From Maylandia zebra (lineage: Eukaryota > Chordata > Actinopteri > Cichliformes > Cichlidae), in the NCBI RefSeq assembly GCF_041146795.1, contig NC_135177.1, positions 22,232,560 to 22,296,559 on the forward strand: 64,000 nucleotides of DNA, given 5' to 3'. Below the pieces are notes generated by a model that saw only the letters and a list, made by a program, of their open reading frames with translations, made no database searches and was not told the DNA's origin. This document shows positions 1 to 23,944 of the stretch, piece by piece. Position 1 is the stretch's first letter. Each line of letters opens with the position of its first letter. A program made the translations under genes and the position numbers.

Positions 1-3528
<3,528 letters not shown>

Positions 3529-5975
3529 GAAGGGAGATCGTTACCTCGTAACTACATCGCCATCACCACCTCAGCTCAGTTTTGGCCCCGACCTTCCCCC
3601 CCATACCCACCAGAAATCAGCTGTTAACTACTCGGACGTCATTTAAACTCCATCAACTTCAACATGAGAAGCTCCTCCTTACATGCAAACCAACAAGCAT
3701 CTGCTGATGAACACGTTGAATGAACAGACGCATAAAAAAACAAACAAACTACAGACTTGTGTACCAGAACTCTCGAATCCAGCACATCGCGACCATGCAT
3801 TAAGCAGAGCTCCGTTGAAAAGAAACGAGCTGCCTACAGAATCAAAGTGACGGATTCATGCGAGCCTTCCTCTTATTGGCAGGGACTTGAAGTGGAATGT
3901 GACGTGCAAACGATCGGGGTTTTGAACCTTCTTTTAAGAAGTCCTACTTGAAAAAGAGAGCTGAAAAGATTGGTGGACAAAGAAAGGAAAGTAAAAGTTG
4001 TTAGCTGCCCTCAGAAAGGGGACCACAAGATCACATTAATCACTGATTCGGAGGGGTGACCACAGGAAGACATTTAGCTTCTCAGTTTATGGATTAGAGC
4101 CTCAGTGTCCTGCGTCTCCATGCGTGTTATTAATATATGCAGAAAACCCCATCAGCTAAGAGAGAAGGGGCAAACCAGAGTCGAGCCCTGATAAAGTAAG
4201 TTACAGCTGAACCACGTCACATACATTAATTTCCATGTGTTGCGAACTGCATTTGCATTAATAATGTGACAAATGAGAGAAGGGATGAAGAACGCAGATT
4301 TTCTTTATAGGCTGTTTGTTTGTTTTTTTCATATTTGGGTGCATATCAATGCTTAGACATATGTTGCACTTTATCCAGCAGTATTATTGACCTCCAAATG
4401 TGCATAGTATAATGTAAAAGGGCAATAGATGGAATTATAATGGAATAAGTACAGGTCTACGTTTATCACTGACTACGGTGCAGTTATATACTGTGTGAGT
4501 GTGCAGAATTGTGCATTCAACTCTTAGGTAATCTTTTTAATGAACACACCATGCAAAATGTTTACGGCCATCGTGGAGCAGCGGTGATGCGGAGCTCCGC
4601 TCAGACACGTAACATCGTGCTTTACCCAGAAGAGGCAGCAGGGGTCCTTGTCCTCCTGCCGGCTCTTGAGCATGCAGTTATTACTTTTTTTTTCTGAGAG
4701 CTCCCACCGGATTTATAATGGGCCCATAATTCAAATGGCCTTTCTATGCAGCACTATTTATCTGTGTAGCTGGTGCTTTGCTGTTGAATCACTTATTCTC
4801 TGCAGATTCGGGTTAAACAGGATGACAGTCTCCGAACAAAAAAGCGATGGCTTTATCCTTCGACCATTTGACAAAATAAGGATTACAGTGCGCAGCCCGT
4901 AAAGACATCCTACCAGCCGATGATTCAAAAAGGTAAAGCTCAACACTGTAATGCCATCTCTAAATGAGCCCAGTTCAAGTTCCAATGTAATCAAAACAAT
5001 TATGCATTGAGCTAGAACCTAATTATTTGATGGTGCAATACAGAGCCTGACAAATAAACAAAAATTACAATTCATTGCATCATTAAAACCTGGCGCTGCG
5101 ATGGCTGAAATTAAACATTTATTATTGCTTAGTGCAATTTTGTGATCTCGCATCCTTATTAATGAAATCGTAATGTGTTGCACTTTTTTCATTTTGAAAA
5201 TTACCAGTGAGTCGGACAAATATTACATGGTTGTTTCTACACCAGTTGCTTTTACAAGGTGAGAGAAGAGTGGCATGTTCAGTTATTATTATCTTAATAG
5301 AGGTATTTTTAAAAATCAATATATTGAAAGCTGAGATTTGTTCTTAGGTTTAAATTAAAGCTTCTTCTGAGTCAACAGCAATTTTATAAAACAATCACAT
5401 TATAGGTTGTAGAAACAGAATATGATGCCACTGGCTTAATAGCATTAATATTAAAGATATCTACAAGACAGTAGGGAGCTTTAAATTTACATCAGTGAGT
5501 CTACCTAAGAGTCCTCGTTATCGTGATAGCGCTGTTCACGGAAGCATTTTGGGGTGATTAATGAGCTTCAGCACACCTTTGTGAGGGTAGAAAGGAGGTT
5601 TGATTGAATGTGCAGTCTTAAAGGCTGAACACATTTCCCCAGGATTCGTGTCTGCTTACTGAACCATGTCTGACACAGTCGATTGTCTGGCATCGCCTGA
5701 TCACCCCACCTTCAAGCCCATGGACTCACCCATCCACCCCCTACACACACGTGCACACACTTTCTCATGCTGACTGAAGTTAGATGTCACGTACAGTTAG
5801 ATTCGATTTTAAATTCAGCTGATGAGCGTCACACTAAGAAGGGGATGGAGAATGACAACCTACAGAGCCTTTGACATGTCGAAATGTAAAATTTAAGCAA
5901 GTGTTTGGTTACATCGCTTACTGTAATAAATTGTAACATATTCTTTTAAATAAACCGATTTATTGATGCAAAGTT
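3529..5975 (+). other. snx27: snx27 3' UTR with poly(A) signal
   Basis: There is no coding feature after the stop. A canonical AATAAA lies at 5949-5954, followed within about 20 bases by a GT-rich stretch (gttggttgttgttt), as expected for a cleavage/polyadenylation site. No earlier AATAAA with an obvious GT/T-rich element stood out, so a UTR of about 2.4 kb is inferred. Short ORFs here look random. Confidence 0.6.
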
Positions 5976-7009
5976 GGTTGTTGTTTATTTGCAACTAACG
6001 TTGTGTGTTTGGAGCTGAGTCAAGGAGTGCGGAAATCACAAAGTAACAGACAGTCCCCACAGTGGGCAGAGCCAGATTTATCCTATAAAGTTGATTTTAC
6101 ACCTGTACCCGTGTCTTTATTCCACTCTTCCTCTTTTCCTCTTCTCTCCTCACCGGCTTCCTCTTCTTTCCCCAACTCCAGCATCTTATAATGAGATCTG
6201 GGAGACAATTACCCAACAGGCAGCGAGATAGCCGTTACATATCGACCTGCATCAAGTGTCTGCACCCAGTAATTAATAGGTATTGATTGCTGCTGGTGAG
6301 GTGGTGACTGAAAATTATCTTGGAATGGGTGAATTTTGAAAAGCTAAAAATCTTTGGTCTGAAAATCTGTCCTGAGAGACCTCGTGGAAGTATTCAGACC
6401 TGAGTGCTGATTAGTTTCTGAGGAAGACACATCACAAAAGAATTAAGCTCTATTCTAATAGTAGATCCACTGCTGATGGGAGTGTACACTCATTTTCAGC
6501 TTCTGTGCATTTATTGCATGTGAAATTAGTTGTCATTTTGATATAAAAACATAAAAAGACCCAAGCGCTTCTCTCTTCATCTTCCCTCCAAGGAATTGCG
6601 TCTCCCTGCTTGCAACACACCACAACCGTGTTGTGAAGCTTCTTTTGATTGCTTGAAAATGCTTTTTGCACAGCTGGAGCAGTGCCAAGTGTTGTTCTCT
6701 GTTATAGAGAGCTTTTTAACGGCCTCCAGCATGAAAGATTACAGGCTGGCCTAAAATAAAAAGGTGAGCTGTTTCTGAAGGTTTGATCACCTTTTGTAAA
6801 ATATTCACCAGCAGGCCTGAAAAACTTACTTTTAATGGGTAAGCATTTGTATCTCACAACCCTGATACATCCCACCCACATAATATGATGGCTCTGATGA
6901 CTGGTGACATATAATGGAAAGAGTCACTTAGGTATTTAGCTAAATTGCTTAGTTTCAGTGATAATTTAAGTTCAGTTTTTTAAGTCCAAATTTCAGTGAA
7001 CTAAATGAA
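5976..7009. other. Intergenic, nothing recognised
   Basis: No ORF, RNA gene or known repeat is supported. A pyrimidine-rich patch lies at 6118-6180. Confidence 0.5.
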
Positions 7010-7752
7010 GTCTTAAAATTGGAGGATGATACGGCTGGTAGTATTTCAGAATCTGCAGATCTAGTGAAATTTTCACACACAACCAACTCTAGGGTTTACA
7101 GGGAATGGTCTGAAAAAAAGAAAATATCCAGTGAAAATGCCTCGTTGATACCAGAGGTCAGAGGAAAAGAGCCAGACTGCTTTGAGCTGATAGGAAGGCA
7201 ACAGTAACTAAAATAACGTCTTGCTGCAACCAAGGTGTTCAGAAGAGCACCTCTGAGGGCAGCACATGAAGTAGATGAGCTACAGCAGCACTCATTTGGA
7301 TTTTACGGTCAGAAGTTGGTGTAAATACCATGAAATCGTGAATCCATCCTACTTTGTATCCACAGTTCTGGGTGCTGCCTGTGGTGTAATGATGTGTAAT
7401 GATATTTTATGACCATCTTCTTATGGCAGCTTCCAGCCGGTTCACACACAATGTCACAAAGCTCAGATCATCTCGTGTTTGTTGAACATGACATTGAGTT
7501 CACTGTCTCCACAGTTACCAACACCATCTAATAGAGCACCTTCTGATGTGTTGATTCACATCATGCATGTGCAGCTGACAAATCTGCAGCAACTGTGTGA
7601 TGCTGTCACATCGATATGGACCAAAGTCTCTGAGGAGTGTTTCCAGCACCTTGTTAATTCTATGCCGCTAAGAATTAATGCAGCTCTGAAGGTAAAAGAG
7701 GTCCAACCCAGTAAAGGCAAGCTGTACGTAATGAAGTGGCCACTAAATGTAC
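7010..7752 (+). mobile_element. Tc1/mariner-like element remnant, internally deleted
   Basis: Two blocks resemble one widespread fish Tc1-like transposase. Block one (7040-7330) reads FSHTTNSRVYREWSEK..., the N-terminal helix-turn-helix region. Block two (7420-7700) contains broken text for the CHKAQII and EHD-EFTV region, followed in frame by VQLTNLQQLCDAVTSIWTKVSEECFQHLVNSMPLRI. The middle, with the first catalytic Asp residues, is deleted and several stops interrupt it. The right end (taatgaagtggccact) resembles the terminal repeat of that family. A dead copy. Confidence 0.75.
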
Positions 7753-10250
7753 ATTCTGAATTATAGATAAATTTTGATATATAAAATTCAACACTTTAGA
7801 GTTAAAATATTAATAGATAAGTGTTGTTACAGTGGCTAAGTGATCACCCTTACTGTCTCGGTTGTCTAAGTCTGTGTGTGTGTGTGCATATTGCATATTC
7901 TCGCTGCACTGGTGGGTTTCTTCAGTTTACATCTAAGTAAGGAGTGAGCTTCTGTGGAAAACCTATTATGGGCTGGCAACCTGACAGCTCCTGCTTGTCA
8001 TGCTGACTGTGGCAAAAGCTGATTGGCAAGTGAGTGAACTATAAAAACAAGTTTCAGCTTATTTGAGTTCAGCAGCTTTTTCACATTTTGATCAATTAAA
8101 CTTTATTAAAATACAAGACAAAATGGTATTTCAGCGATTACGCCATCCTTTTAGATTGTCTCCCTGCCTTATTTTTCCCACATAAGCAAAAAAATTGCAA
8201 AGCAAGAGCACTGCACAAGCAGCCGTAAGTGAACAGTTTGTGTGGAAGCGATCTGAAGCAACAGAAAGAGACAGCTTCAGGACCATGAGTGGTTACTGCA
8301 TTAGGTCTGCAGCAGAGCCCTTACTTTACCACTCGATGTGTGCGTGGGTTTGTGTTTGCGCTGCTCTTGGTATCCGTGGATGTGTGTGTGTGTGTGTGTG
8401 TGCGCGCAGGTACGTGCGACAGCTGCAGCCACAGATTGCAGTGGCCCCTTGATAGACACGACGCGTCTTCTGCATCCCGCTGCATTGTGCTCGTCTGTTT
8501 GGATGACTCAGTGTGCATCTCCTCCCAATAAACAGATCTGCATGAGCTGTCGACACAAAGCAGGTGGAGGAAAGAGCCAGTGAAGGAGGAGAGTATCTCA
8601 GATTTATTACCTGCGCTGTAGTGCATCTCTCAGCAGCCCAGTTTTACAGACAAAAGGAGTTCAGTAGGCCGTTGAAATACACAGAGATTTCTCCAATAGT
8701 GAACTAGCCTACAGCACATAGAGGACAAGTCAAATTAATAGCCTCGGGGTAAAGGTGCGAGTCCGGCTGTGCCAAGACACCAATTTGCCAAATTCAATCC
8801 TCATAATGTGCTTGCATTATTTCCCAGTCAATCATTTTAAACGAGAATTTTTGCCAAGATCATCACATAAATCCCAGTGAGGACATCCTCTTCCAGTTCT
8901 GAATAAACATCAAGTCACCCATAAATGCTAGACACAGTACAGTTCAGCAGCAGTATAGAGGAGAGGGAGGAGGAGGAGGGAACGTTTGTTCTTCACGTTC
9001 TTCCTTCCCCTGTCTCATTAACGAGCAATCAGTTAAAAAACTTTATTGGTCTCTTGCCGCTTTCTCAGCACATTTTTTTGCTCCCTCCTCTGTTTCTCTC
9101 AACCAACTCATGAGACCACCTTGTTCTATTCGTCGTCTCTTTCATTCTGCATCCTTTCTGTCGGTGTCTCTCTGCAAAGCCCTCCCTTCCTGCGACGCCC
9201 TCTCTTTTTTCCTTTTGCCCTCTCTATTGCTGTGCTTCATTACCTCTATCTTCCCTTTTCCTCTTTGGCTGTTCCCCTTCTCCTTCACTCCCCCTGTCCT
9301 CTGTTCCTACGTCGCTTTGAAAACTTGGACTGGGAGGAGGCGAACGAGGGAAAAGACTGAAAATTTGATGCATGTGTAGAGAATACAAAAGACAAGATTA
9401 TTTATTTCTACTGCCATTACTTACAGCTCAGTCTGTCACAGCCCTGGTAATAAAGTGTCCAACATCATACATTACATTAAAAATCACAATCACAGGGACT
9501 GCATTTTTCTGCATACACAGCGCGAGCGTGGCAATAGATGAGCGAGAGTAATGCATGTAATTAAATAAAAGCCTTGGGAAATTTACATGACTAATCATCG
9601 ATTCTTCCTTTGCAGTCTGAATTTTACTGACACCAGAGCAGATAAACTATAATATTACAAATCATGAACAAAATAAGGAGTTTTGAAACATTTCTTTTCA
9701 GTGCAGTAAGCTCTCATAGATAATCAAAAAGCATCCTCCTTAACGATAAACAGAGGGCATGTTTGAAACATCACGTCGATGCAGTGTGTAAGTTTACAGA
9801 AACTAAAATGCAATAGACAGAAAATATTCCCTTGACGGTATGCGAGAGGTGTTTTTTAGCACTTCACTACCAACTCAAGCAAACACAGTTGCTAAAGAAG
9901 ATGCAGAAGTTCATCCGTAGTGCCTCTGATTCATCACATTTTTTGCAGGCATAGACATCCTTCTAAAAGAAAACCTTGAAAGAAAATTAATTCAATTGAA
10001 ACCCATACACCACCTTGATACTGTTAACAAAATATGGGCACTGCAGATTTAAGAAATAACAGTTTTCACTAATACTCAGTACACAAAGCTAGGCTTGATG
10101 TAACCCTGAACTTTTAAACTCTTACATAAGTTCTGCTTTAAAACCTCTATGTCTAGTTTCTCTTGACTGGGCAGCTGTAATCCTATTTTACAAATTTAAT
10201 AAAGTCAGGCTGTGGGATAACTATCTTTAAGGCGTCTATTTCACAAAAAG
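7753..10250. other. Intergenic between convergent genes; simple repeats only
   Basis: No gene seen. It contains a (TG)n run at about 8382-8403 and a C/T-rich strand at 9115-9310. The 3' end of the receptor gene's transcript may extend into the right part. Confidence 0.45.
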
Positions 10251-10507
10251 CATTTATTTCTACACTAAATATATGTTAGTTAGTCCACAAACCATCATTA
10301 AATAATGAAACAAAGCACTGTAACAGTGTTGGAGGCATGATGAGGTCTACAGTATACAGGATAAAGGACGAAACTGACGTGTCACGGTCCATGAAATACT
10401 CGCTGTTTACTTCCGACTGCCTTAGAGAGCAATTGTGCTTCCAGCACGTCCGTATCTGTGTCATCTCTTAACACCTCCTTGGTCTATCAAATGTCTTTTT
10501 TTGCCTC
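10250..10507 (-). other. Probable start of the receptor 3' UTR
   Basis: After the stop at 10508 (- strand) a possible AATAAA equivalent lies at 10258-10253. A similar signal at about 9406-9401 would give a longer UTR. The choice cannot be made from sequence. Confidence 0.35.
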
Positions 10508-17960
<7,453 letters not shown>

Positions 17961-18200
17961 TCTGCATTCCTCTGTATCGGCAGAGAAAGAGTGGTAAAAG
18001 GAGAAATAGAGGGAGAAGGTGAAGATGAAGGAAGATTAAACATGTAAAGTGAGGAAAAATGGGGATGTGAAGAGAAAGAGAGGCTGTAGAAAACAAGTGG
18101 AGAGAGCTCAACACCAGCAGCAGCAGAGCAGGGAAAGGAGGAGAAAGGGTGAGGAAGAGAGAGACTGAGAGAGTGGGTGAGAAATGCAGCGAAATGACTG
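17961..18200 (-). promoter_or_regulatory. Receptor 5' leader/promoter area (inferred)
   Basis: This lies upstream of the receptor ATG at 17960. On the - strand an out-of-frame ATG at 17967, seven bases before the main ATG, opens a 20-codon frame overlapping the start. The main ATG has A at -3 (good context); the upstream one has G. The region is GA-rich on the + strand. No TATA box is evident and the transcription start is not determinable. Confidence 0.35.
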
Positions 18201-19439
18201 CTCCTCTAAAGACGGAGAAGCTGTTTGTTGGAGTCGGTCAGGTTTAGAGACATGGGGATGCCCTGACCTGTGCTAAAACTCATCATCCATGCATCCCTTC
18301 TCAATATACCCTGCAGACTTTATGATATGCGGTTATCTGTGACTACATGTCAGTCATCCTCCATCATTTTATGATGGATTCATTCAGTTTTTCTGGATTG
18401 GTGGACATAAAGAGCAGCTTTATTTTTGGAGGAGATATAATACGCAGAGCTGTCTGGGTGATGGTATTTTTAGTAGCTATTGTCCAGCTGTCTTTAACAG
18501 TTATTAAATCAGTTAAAATCACAGGAAATATTATATATATATGTGTGTATGTGTTTTAGGGTTTTTTCACTTTCTAATTTATACCAGGAAGCAATATTTA
18601 AAATCTGTCTTGCTTTTGAGCTAGTCTGATCTGACACTAGCGTATTCACAGAGTAGTGGTGACACCCAATGGCTATGTCAGTAAAATGCAATATGCACAT
18701 TAACACACTGAGCAAATTTCGATAGATTGTTTATTCTTATCAAGTGCAAATGCTGTTAAAAAGCATCTCCCAGATTTCTTTACGGCTTGTTAAGGACATT
18801 GTAAACAATTTAAAATCATTTTTGAAAGCAAATAAACAATTATAAGGCAGAGATCAATATTAGCTGTAAAAGACACTGCTACAGTAACAGTGAGAACAAA
18901 GGGGGAAATACATAGAAATACTGTTTATAAATGCAGCCACGTACTGTTGTTAGCCTGCAAAAAAGTCTAAACCTTGTGTGTCAATTAATAAATCACTTCC
19001 ACCAAAATGGGGGAAAAAAAATCCACCTTGTTAAACAAAGGTGGTCAAAACATTTTGTTGCTTTGTCAGAACAGCAGTGGACTTCAGACGTGCGTTCATC
19101 ATCATCTTCTTCCAAAAGTGTTTTGCAGTGTGACAGGTGGAGAACCGTCACCTATCACCAGGTGATTTCTCTTTATTTACAGATCGCATTATCTGTGGTG
19201 TTTGGCAAGGTTTGAAATTCAGTCTGATTTTGCTTCTACCTGATAATATTTTGAAAACTCACCAAGATACCTGTGGCACACAGATATATGCCTCATGATA
19301 ACTACCTCGGGATAGTCTCAGTAATGTTAAACATTGAAAAATGTTCGGTGACTCAATACCACAAAATCAGAATTCCTATTATTCACTAAACATCACTGAG
19401 CCTGTTTCCAAAAACCCCACTGGTATTCAGGTATTATTT
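18200..19439. other. Intergenic, nothing recognised
   Basis: No gene, RNA or known repeat supported. Confidence 0.4.
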
Positions 19440-19775
19440 TCTATCCAGCCCTTAGCTTTACCCCTCACATTAAAATGACTGGACTATTGTAACTCCATCC
19501 TCTCTGTCTGCTCGCTAATGGAAAACTACTGTCTCACTTCCAACTGGTTGTGAATTCAGCAGCTCAGCTTCTTACTGGTTTTAGCAGACAGAATCACATC
19601 ACCCCTCTCTTGGCTTGCCTCCACTGGCTTTCTGAACATTTTACAATAGATTTTAAGATTTTACTCATCCCTTGTTAAAACTTGTCTGAGTCTGGGTCCT
19701 GACTGTAGCTCTATGTCTGTTCACAGCTTTTCCATCAGGGGCCCTCAGCTTTGTAATAGCCTGCCTGAAGAGATC
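19440..19775 (+). mobile_element. LINE (L2-type) reverse transcriptase C-terminal remnant
   Basis: Broken + strand text contains YCNSI(L), NSAAQLLTGF, ITPLLACLHWLSEHFTIDFKILLI and FHQGPSAL, with PEEI near the end. This is the conserved tail of L2-like non-LTR reverse transcriptases, with frameshifts and stops. Non-functional. Confidence 0.65.
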
Positions 19776-19851
19776 TGAGCCCTGTCCAAAGAGCCAACTA
19801 AAATAAATACCCCAAATATCTTTCTGTTTTCTGGATTCACTTAGTCTAACA

Positions 19852-20163
19852 CAGCGGTCCCCAACCTTTTTTGTTTTGCGCCACGGACCGGTTTATGCCC
19901 GACAATATTTTCATGGACTGGCCTTTAAGTTGTCGCGGATAAATACAACAAAATAAAACTAGTACCGGTACCGAAAAAAAGAAAACGCGTGAAAAGACCA
20001 AGGAAAACCTAGTAAACGATAAAAACGATAACAAAATAACCCTGAAAACCGATAAAAACCCTGAAAACTATATATTTCACACCTGAACCTCAACTCTCGC
20101 GGCCCGGTACCAAACGACTCACGGTCCGGTACCGGTCCGAGGCCCGGGGGTTGGGGACCGCTG
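19852..20163. mobile_element. 312-bp hAT miniature element with TSD
   Basis: The left end cagcggtccccaacc and right end ggttggggaccgctg are perfect 15-bp terminal inverted repeats. The flanking 8-mers gtctaaca (19844-19851) and gtttaaca (20164-20171) are target duplications with one mismatch. There is no coding capacity. The CAGNGGTCCCCAACC terminus is well known for hAT elements. Confidence 0.9.
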
Positions 20164-20594
20164 GTTTAACACAAAGCTGGCTATCAAGTTGTTGAATTAA
20201 CCCAGGTTTTCCTTTTTTAAGTTCTCAGGAAAGGAATGGTGTTGGCACCATCTGACCGATTATATATACATCCAGTGGCAGCAGGGTGGCTGATTTTGAA
20301 AAGGAAACTGAAACTATGCTATGGGAAAAATATGGTGAGATTAAGCAGCTGCTGCAGAAAAAGTAAGACTGGAAATGAGCAAATAAATTAAAATATTGAG
20401 CCTATTTCAAGCCAGGAAAGAACAGATTTATCAATATCACATCTCTGTTATTAAAAGAAGGGAGAATCTCATGGGTTACAGCCACATTTTTGATTCATTA
20501 ATATATAAAATACAGTCTTCGTTTTTATTCTTTCAGCTGCAGCCTCAGTTAAATAATGCTTTGAAAGTAAAGGATAAATGTAAAAACAGAATCC

Positions 20595-20870
20595 AAACAT
20601 CATCATCATCATCGTTTATTTGTATAGCACTTTACGAACACACCAGGCAGACCAAAGTGCTGAACAACACAGATCAAAACAACAACCAAATTAAAAATAC
20701 CATAAAATCATTACATACAATAAAATAAATAAGAAGGTGTCAGTTTCCTACAGAGTTAAAAGCCAGGGAATAAAAATAGGTTTTCAATCTGGACTTAAAG
20801 ACCTGCACTGATGACGCTTGTCTAATTTGGAGGGGAAGGTTATTCCAGAGCATCAGCGTTGTCTACATGC
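20595..20870. repeat. Dispersed teleost repeat (tatagcacttta type)
   Basis: It begins after a (CAT)n stretch with tttatttgtatagcacttt and continues with text I recognise from a common fish interspersed repeat. Its class is not certain (SINE or LINE tail). Confidence 0.45.
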
Positions 20871-21199
20871 AAATTCGATATAGCACGTAGTTGCTCTGTT
20901 TTCAAATCACATACTCAAACTTACAAAGCAATAAAATTAAAAAACTGCAGACATTTAAAAAAAGGAAAGTTGTGTCTACAAATATATCATCAACAGGGAA
21001 ACACAAAGTATGAGATGCTATTAAAAACTTTAGATCTTCTTTCTGTCTGGATCTTCCAGGAGTGCTGACAATGTTTTCCAGAAAATTGATTGGTCAGTAG
21101 ATGGTGATTTCATACTTGCTGATCTGTAGTCTGGAATTTTGCAGTAAGTTACCATGGTGATATATCAATCCTTTCTAATAAAGAAAAAACAGGCTTAAC

Positions 21200-21960
21200 C
21201 CTACAGTTACCTGGATAAGATGAAAACCTGCTTCGTAGGACAGGCCTATACAATCCTGGTCACTCCCACTGAAAACTGAGCATCTTCAAGTCTTCCTCCT
21301 GTCTTTTTGTTAGTACTACTGTGTCCAAACCATACATCATAGCAGGTCTCACTACTATCTTGTAAACCTTCCCTTTCAGTCATGCTGCTATCCTTCATTC
21401 ACAAATTATCCCACACAGTTGTCTCCATCCACTCCTGCCTCTCCTTCGCTTCTTTTGTGCACAGCCTATAGCTTTGGCAGTGCTACATATTTAACTCATC
21501 CGCCTCCTTGCACCTCCCTCTCATTCACATGTATGTATTCTTTCTTAGTTCCTCAGATTTTCATTCTTCTACTCCTCAGAGCATACCATCAGCTCTGCAG
21601 GTTCTCTTACAGCCACTCCCTAATCTCATCATGGATCACAATGTCATCTGCAAACATCACAGTCCACAGAGACTCCTGCATGACCTCATCTGCCAGTCTG
21701 TCCATCACCACTGCAAACAAAAATGGGCTTGGAGCAGATACCTGATGTAATCCCACCCCCATCTGGCCACACACCTCACCACTGTCCCATGTCCTCATAC
21801 ATGCCCTTCACCACTGTCACATACTTTTCTGCCACTCCTCACTTCTTTACAGTGCTACAGTTCCTCTTGTCCCCCTATCATATTCTTTGTTTAAATCCAC
21901 AAAGACACAGTTAAGCGCTGTCTCACCTTCTCTATACTCTCTATAAGCAAATGTAGTGTC
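21200..21960 (-). mobile_element. Degenerate LINE reverse transcriptase fragment
   Basis: On the - strand 21798-21607 reads GVGLHQVSAPSPFLFAVVMDRLADEV...WTVMFADDIVI, which contains the FADD catalytic box of a reverse transcriptase. Further along the element (21385-21240, - strand) broken text resembling VYKIVVRPAMMYGLDTVVLTKRQEEDLKML follows. Stops and frameshifts are present. The clade is not resolved. Confidence 0.7.
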
Positions 21961-22379
21961 TTCCTCACAAATTGAATTATGTTGCACCTAGGTTTTATGT
22001 ACTATTATTGTATTCTAACATATGTTTAACAATGCTCACACACGACTCACACTCGTAGACTCAGCTTTGAGATAATCTATTATGAATATTATGTGTTGTC
22101 ATCACAGAAAGAATGAAATGCCTTTCCAGTGTATTGTAGGCCTACAATGCTTATTCTAATGTCTGTGATACGTTTTTGTGATGAAGACCTATGTTCACAT
22201 ACAGCTTTTATAGAATGATGAATTAAAAGTACAACTAAGTTCTAGGTTATACCTACTTTCAGTTTTCAGTTATATTGTTTTTGGTACGTTTTGACTGTTT
22301 TCTACAGTCATTGGTTAGTCAATTGTTTGAACAATATTGAAACTTTAGCAAGGTTCTACGTCATTTGCTTGCGACGTAT
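21961..22379. other. Intergenic, nothing recognised
   Basis: AT-rich sequence with no feature that I can support. Confidence 0.4.
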
Positions 22380-22500
22380 AATCGTCAGTCGCAGCCTTTG
22401 CGTCACTATTCCCCGCATCAGTTCTTTGATTGTTTCTTTCACCGCATTAAAACATCACACACCAGCAACCACGCACTACCAGGAAACACGGCGAAGTGAG
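22380..22500 (+). promoter_or_regulatory. adar: Possible upstream adar promoter / first non-coding exon
   Basis: GC and CpG content rises here relative to the flanks, and a good splice donor (gtgag|gtaact) lies at 22500/22501. A constitutive adar first exon is plausible because adar's coding exon is preceded by a 3' splice site at 25441. This is inference from position only; no core promoter motif is decisive. Confidence 0.25.
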
Positions 22501-23452
22501 GTAACTGCTAAAGGCTATGGCTTGTCCTGAAGTCATTTTGTAGACTTTGTGTGAGGCGTTTATCGCTGTTTGACTGTAGCAGATAACGAGCCTGCTGCGA
22601 TGCAGGCGACAGTTAGAAATGGTGCAGTGCCAGTGCGGAGCTAGCAGGCTAACCTCAGTTAGCCGGAGGAGGAACGATGCTCAGTTAGCTTCTATCAACT
22701 GGTCATTTCATCCCCTGATACTGTCTTTTCACCGATTTATTAATTAATAATAGTGAGAGCTGTTGTGTCTGGAACAAAAATATGAATATCAAGTTGGTCT
22801 AACCTGTAGCTCCTAACGTTTAAGCCTCGTGTTTCTCTAATTATTAACCTTGTCTTGTTTGTCAGACCTCCAGTTTTAAAGTAACTGAATTTAATGCTAA
22901 CCTTCATGAAAGTGATAAGAGAGACAGATAATATTCGTTTGCTTTGATTAACAAAAAAGTTTGTAAGTTTCCGTTTTATTTTTATAAACCCCCCTTTTAC
23001 GCTGTGCAGCTGTTTTCCACATTAACTGTTTGGATTCAAGCATTTTCTTTTGTAGATAAAGCTACAACAGCACATTGGCAATATGATTTATTATTTAAAA
23101 AATATTTCAGGCAATTTGAAATCAGGTGGAGCCCGGAGTCTTGATTTAGTATGCCATCTAAATTCATAGCAAAATTTTGACGCTTTGGGACAATATTTGA
23201 GTCTCCCAAAATGTATTACATTCCTTTCACCCGCTTCTTTCGTTTTCCTTGTTTTATTTTTAAAGCGAGAAATTGATCCGAGCGAGTGTTGTCTCCTACA
23301 GCAAGCACCGAGGAGACTATGCCCTGGTTTGTTGTGGAGCAGCAAGGACGTCGCTATAGCTTTTTAAAAAAATTTTTTTTTTTTTTTAAATCTGACCTCT
23401 TCGAACAGAGATGAGGAAGCTTAACCTTTAAACAGTTCCGGTGTGCCTCGTG

Positions 23453-23650
23453 GTCACGTGACTGGCGACAGAAACCTAAGTTTTCTTCAGAAATGAAATC
23501 GAAACTTAACCCTTTTAGTGGAGGACAGTTTCCTTTTTATTACAGTAACAACCCCGCGGATTTTCCCTTCATCATCGCCGTGTAACAGTGTACTAACGCA
23601 TCTTGCAGCAGGCTTTATAAGCGCGCAAACCTCTCCGGTGTTCATCTTTG
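23453..23650 (+). promoter_or_regulatory. adar: Candidate interferon-responsive adar promoter (ISRE, E-box, TATA-like)
   Basis: A match to the ISRE core GAAANNGAAACT (gaaatcgaaact) lies at 23495-23506. It is preceded by a palindromic CACGTG E-box (gtcacgtgac, 23453-23462) and followed about 110 bases later by a TATA-like ttataa at 23615-23620 in a CpG-containing stretch. Splice donors downstream (gcaaaa|gtaagg at 23876/23877, ctgtag|gtgaga at 23943/23944) could link a first exon from here to the adar coding exon. Mammalian ADAR1 p150 is made from an interferon-inducible promoter with an ISRE. The link here is inferred from motif and position. Confidence 0.5.
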
Positions 23651-23944
23651 TGCTGCGATTAGGACCTGATCACCCAAAACCGGAAGACCCTGCATTTTGG
23701 ACAACACCTTCAGCACTACATAGATTTGTGATTATTTTTTTTCACCCATTCTACCACGGGTTCCGTCTTTATTCTTACATTAATCTGTAACGTTTATTTT
23801 ATTGTTATAATTATTATTATTACCTTATTTACATGGGATCGAGTCTTGGATTAGTCGCCTTTAGGAATCTGCAAAAGTAAGGGCGCTTTTTACTACTTCT
23901 ATTTACTTTTTCAGCGCTGCCACTTTCATTTGAACTACTGTAGG

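Noticed and set aside
8195..8626. Cluster of ORFs on both strands near 8.3 kb
   Set aside because: They overlap a (TG)n tract, and none shows a motif or splice structure.
9046..9379. Two overlapping frames of 104 and 89 codons
   Set aside because: Pyrimidine-rich DNA that reads as Ser/Phe/Leu in every frame; no support.
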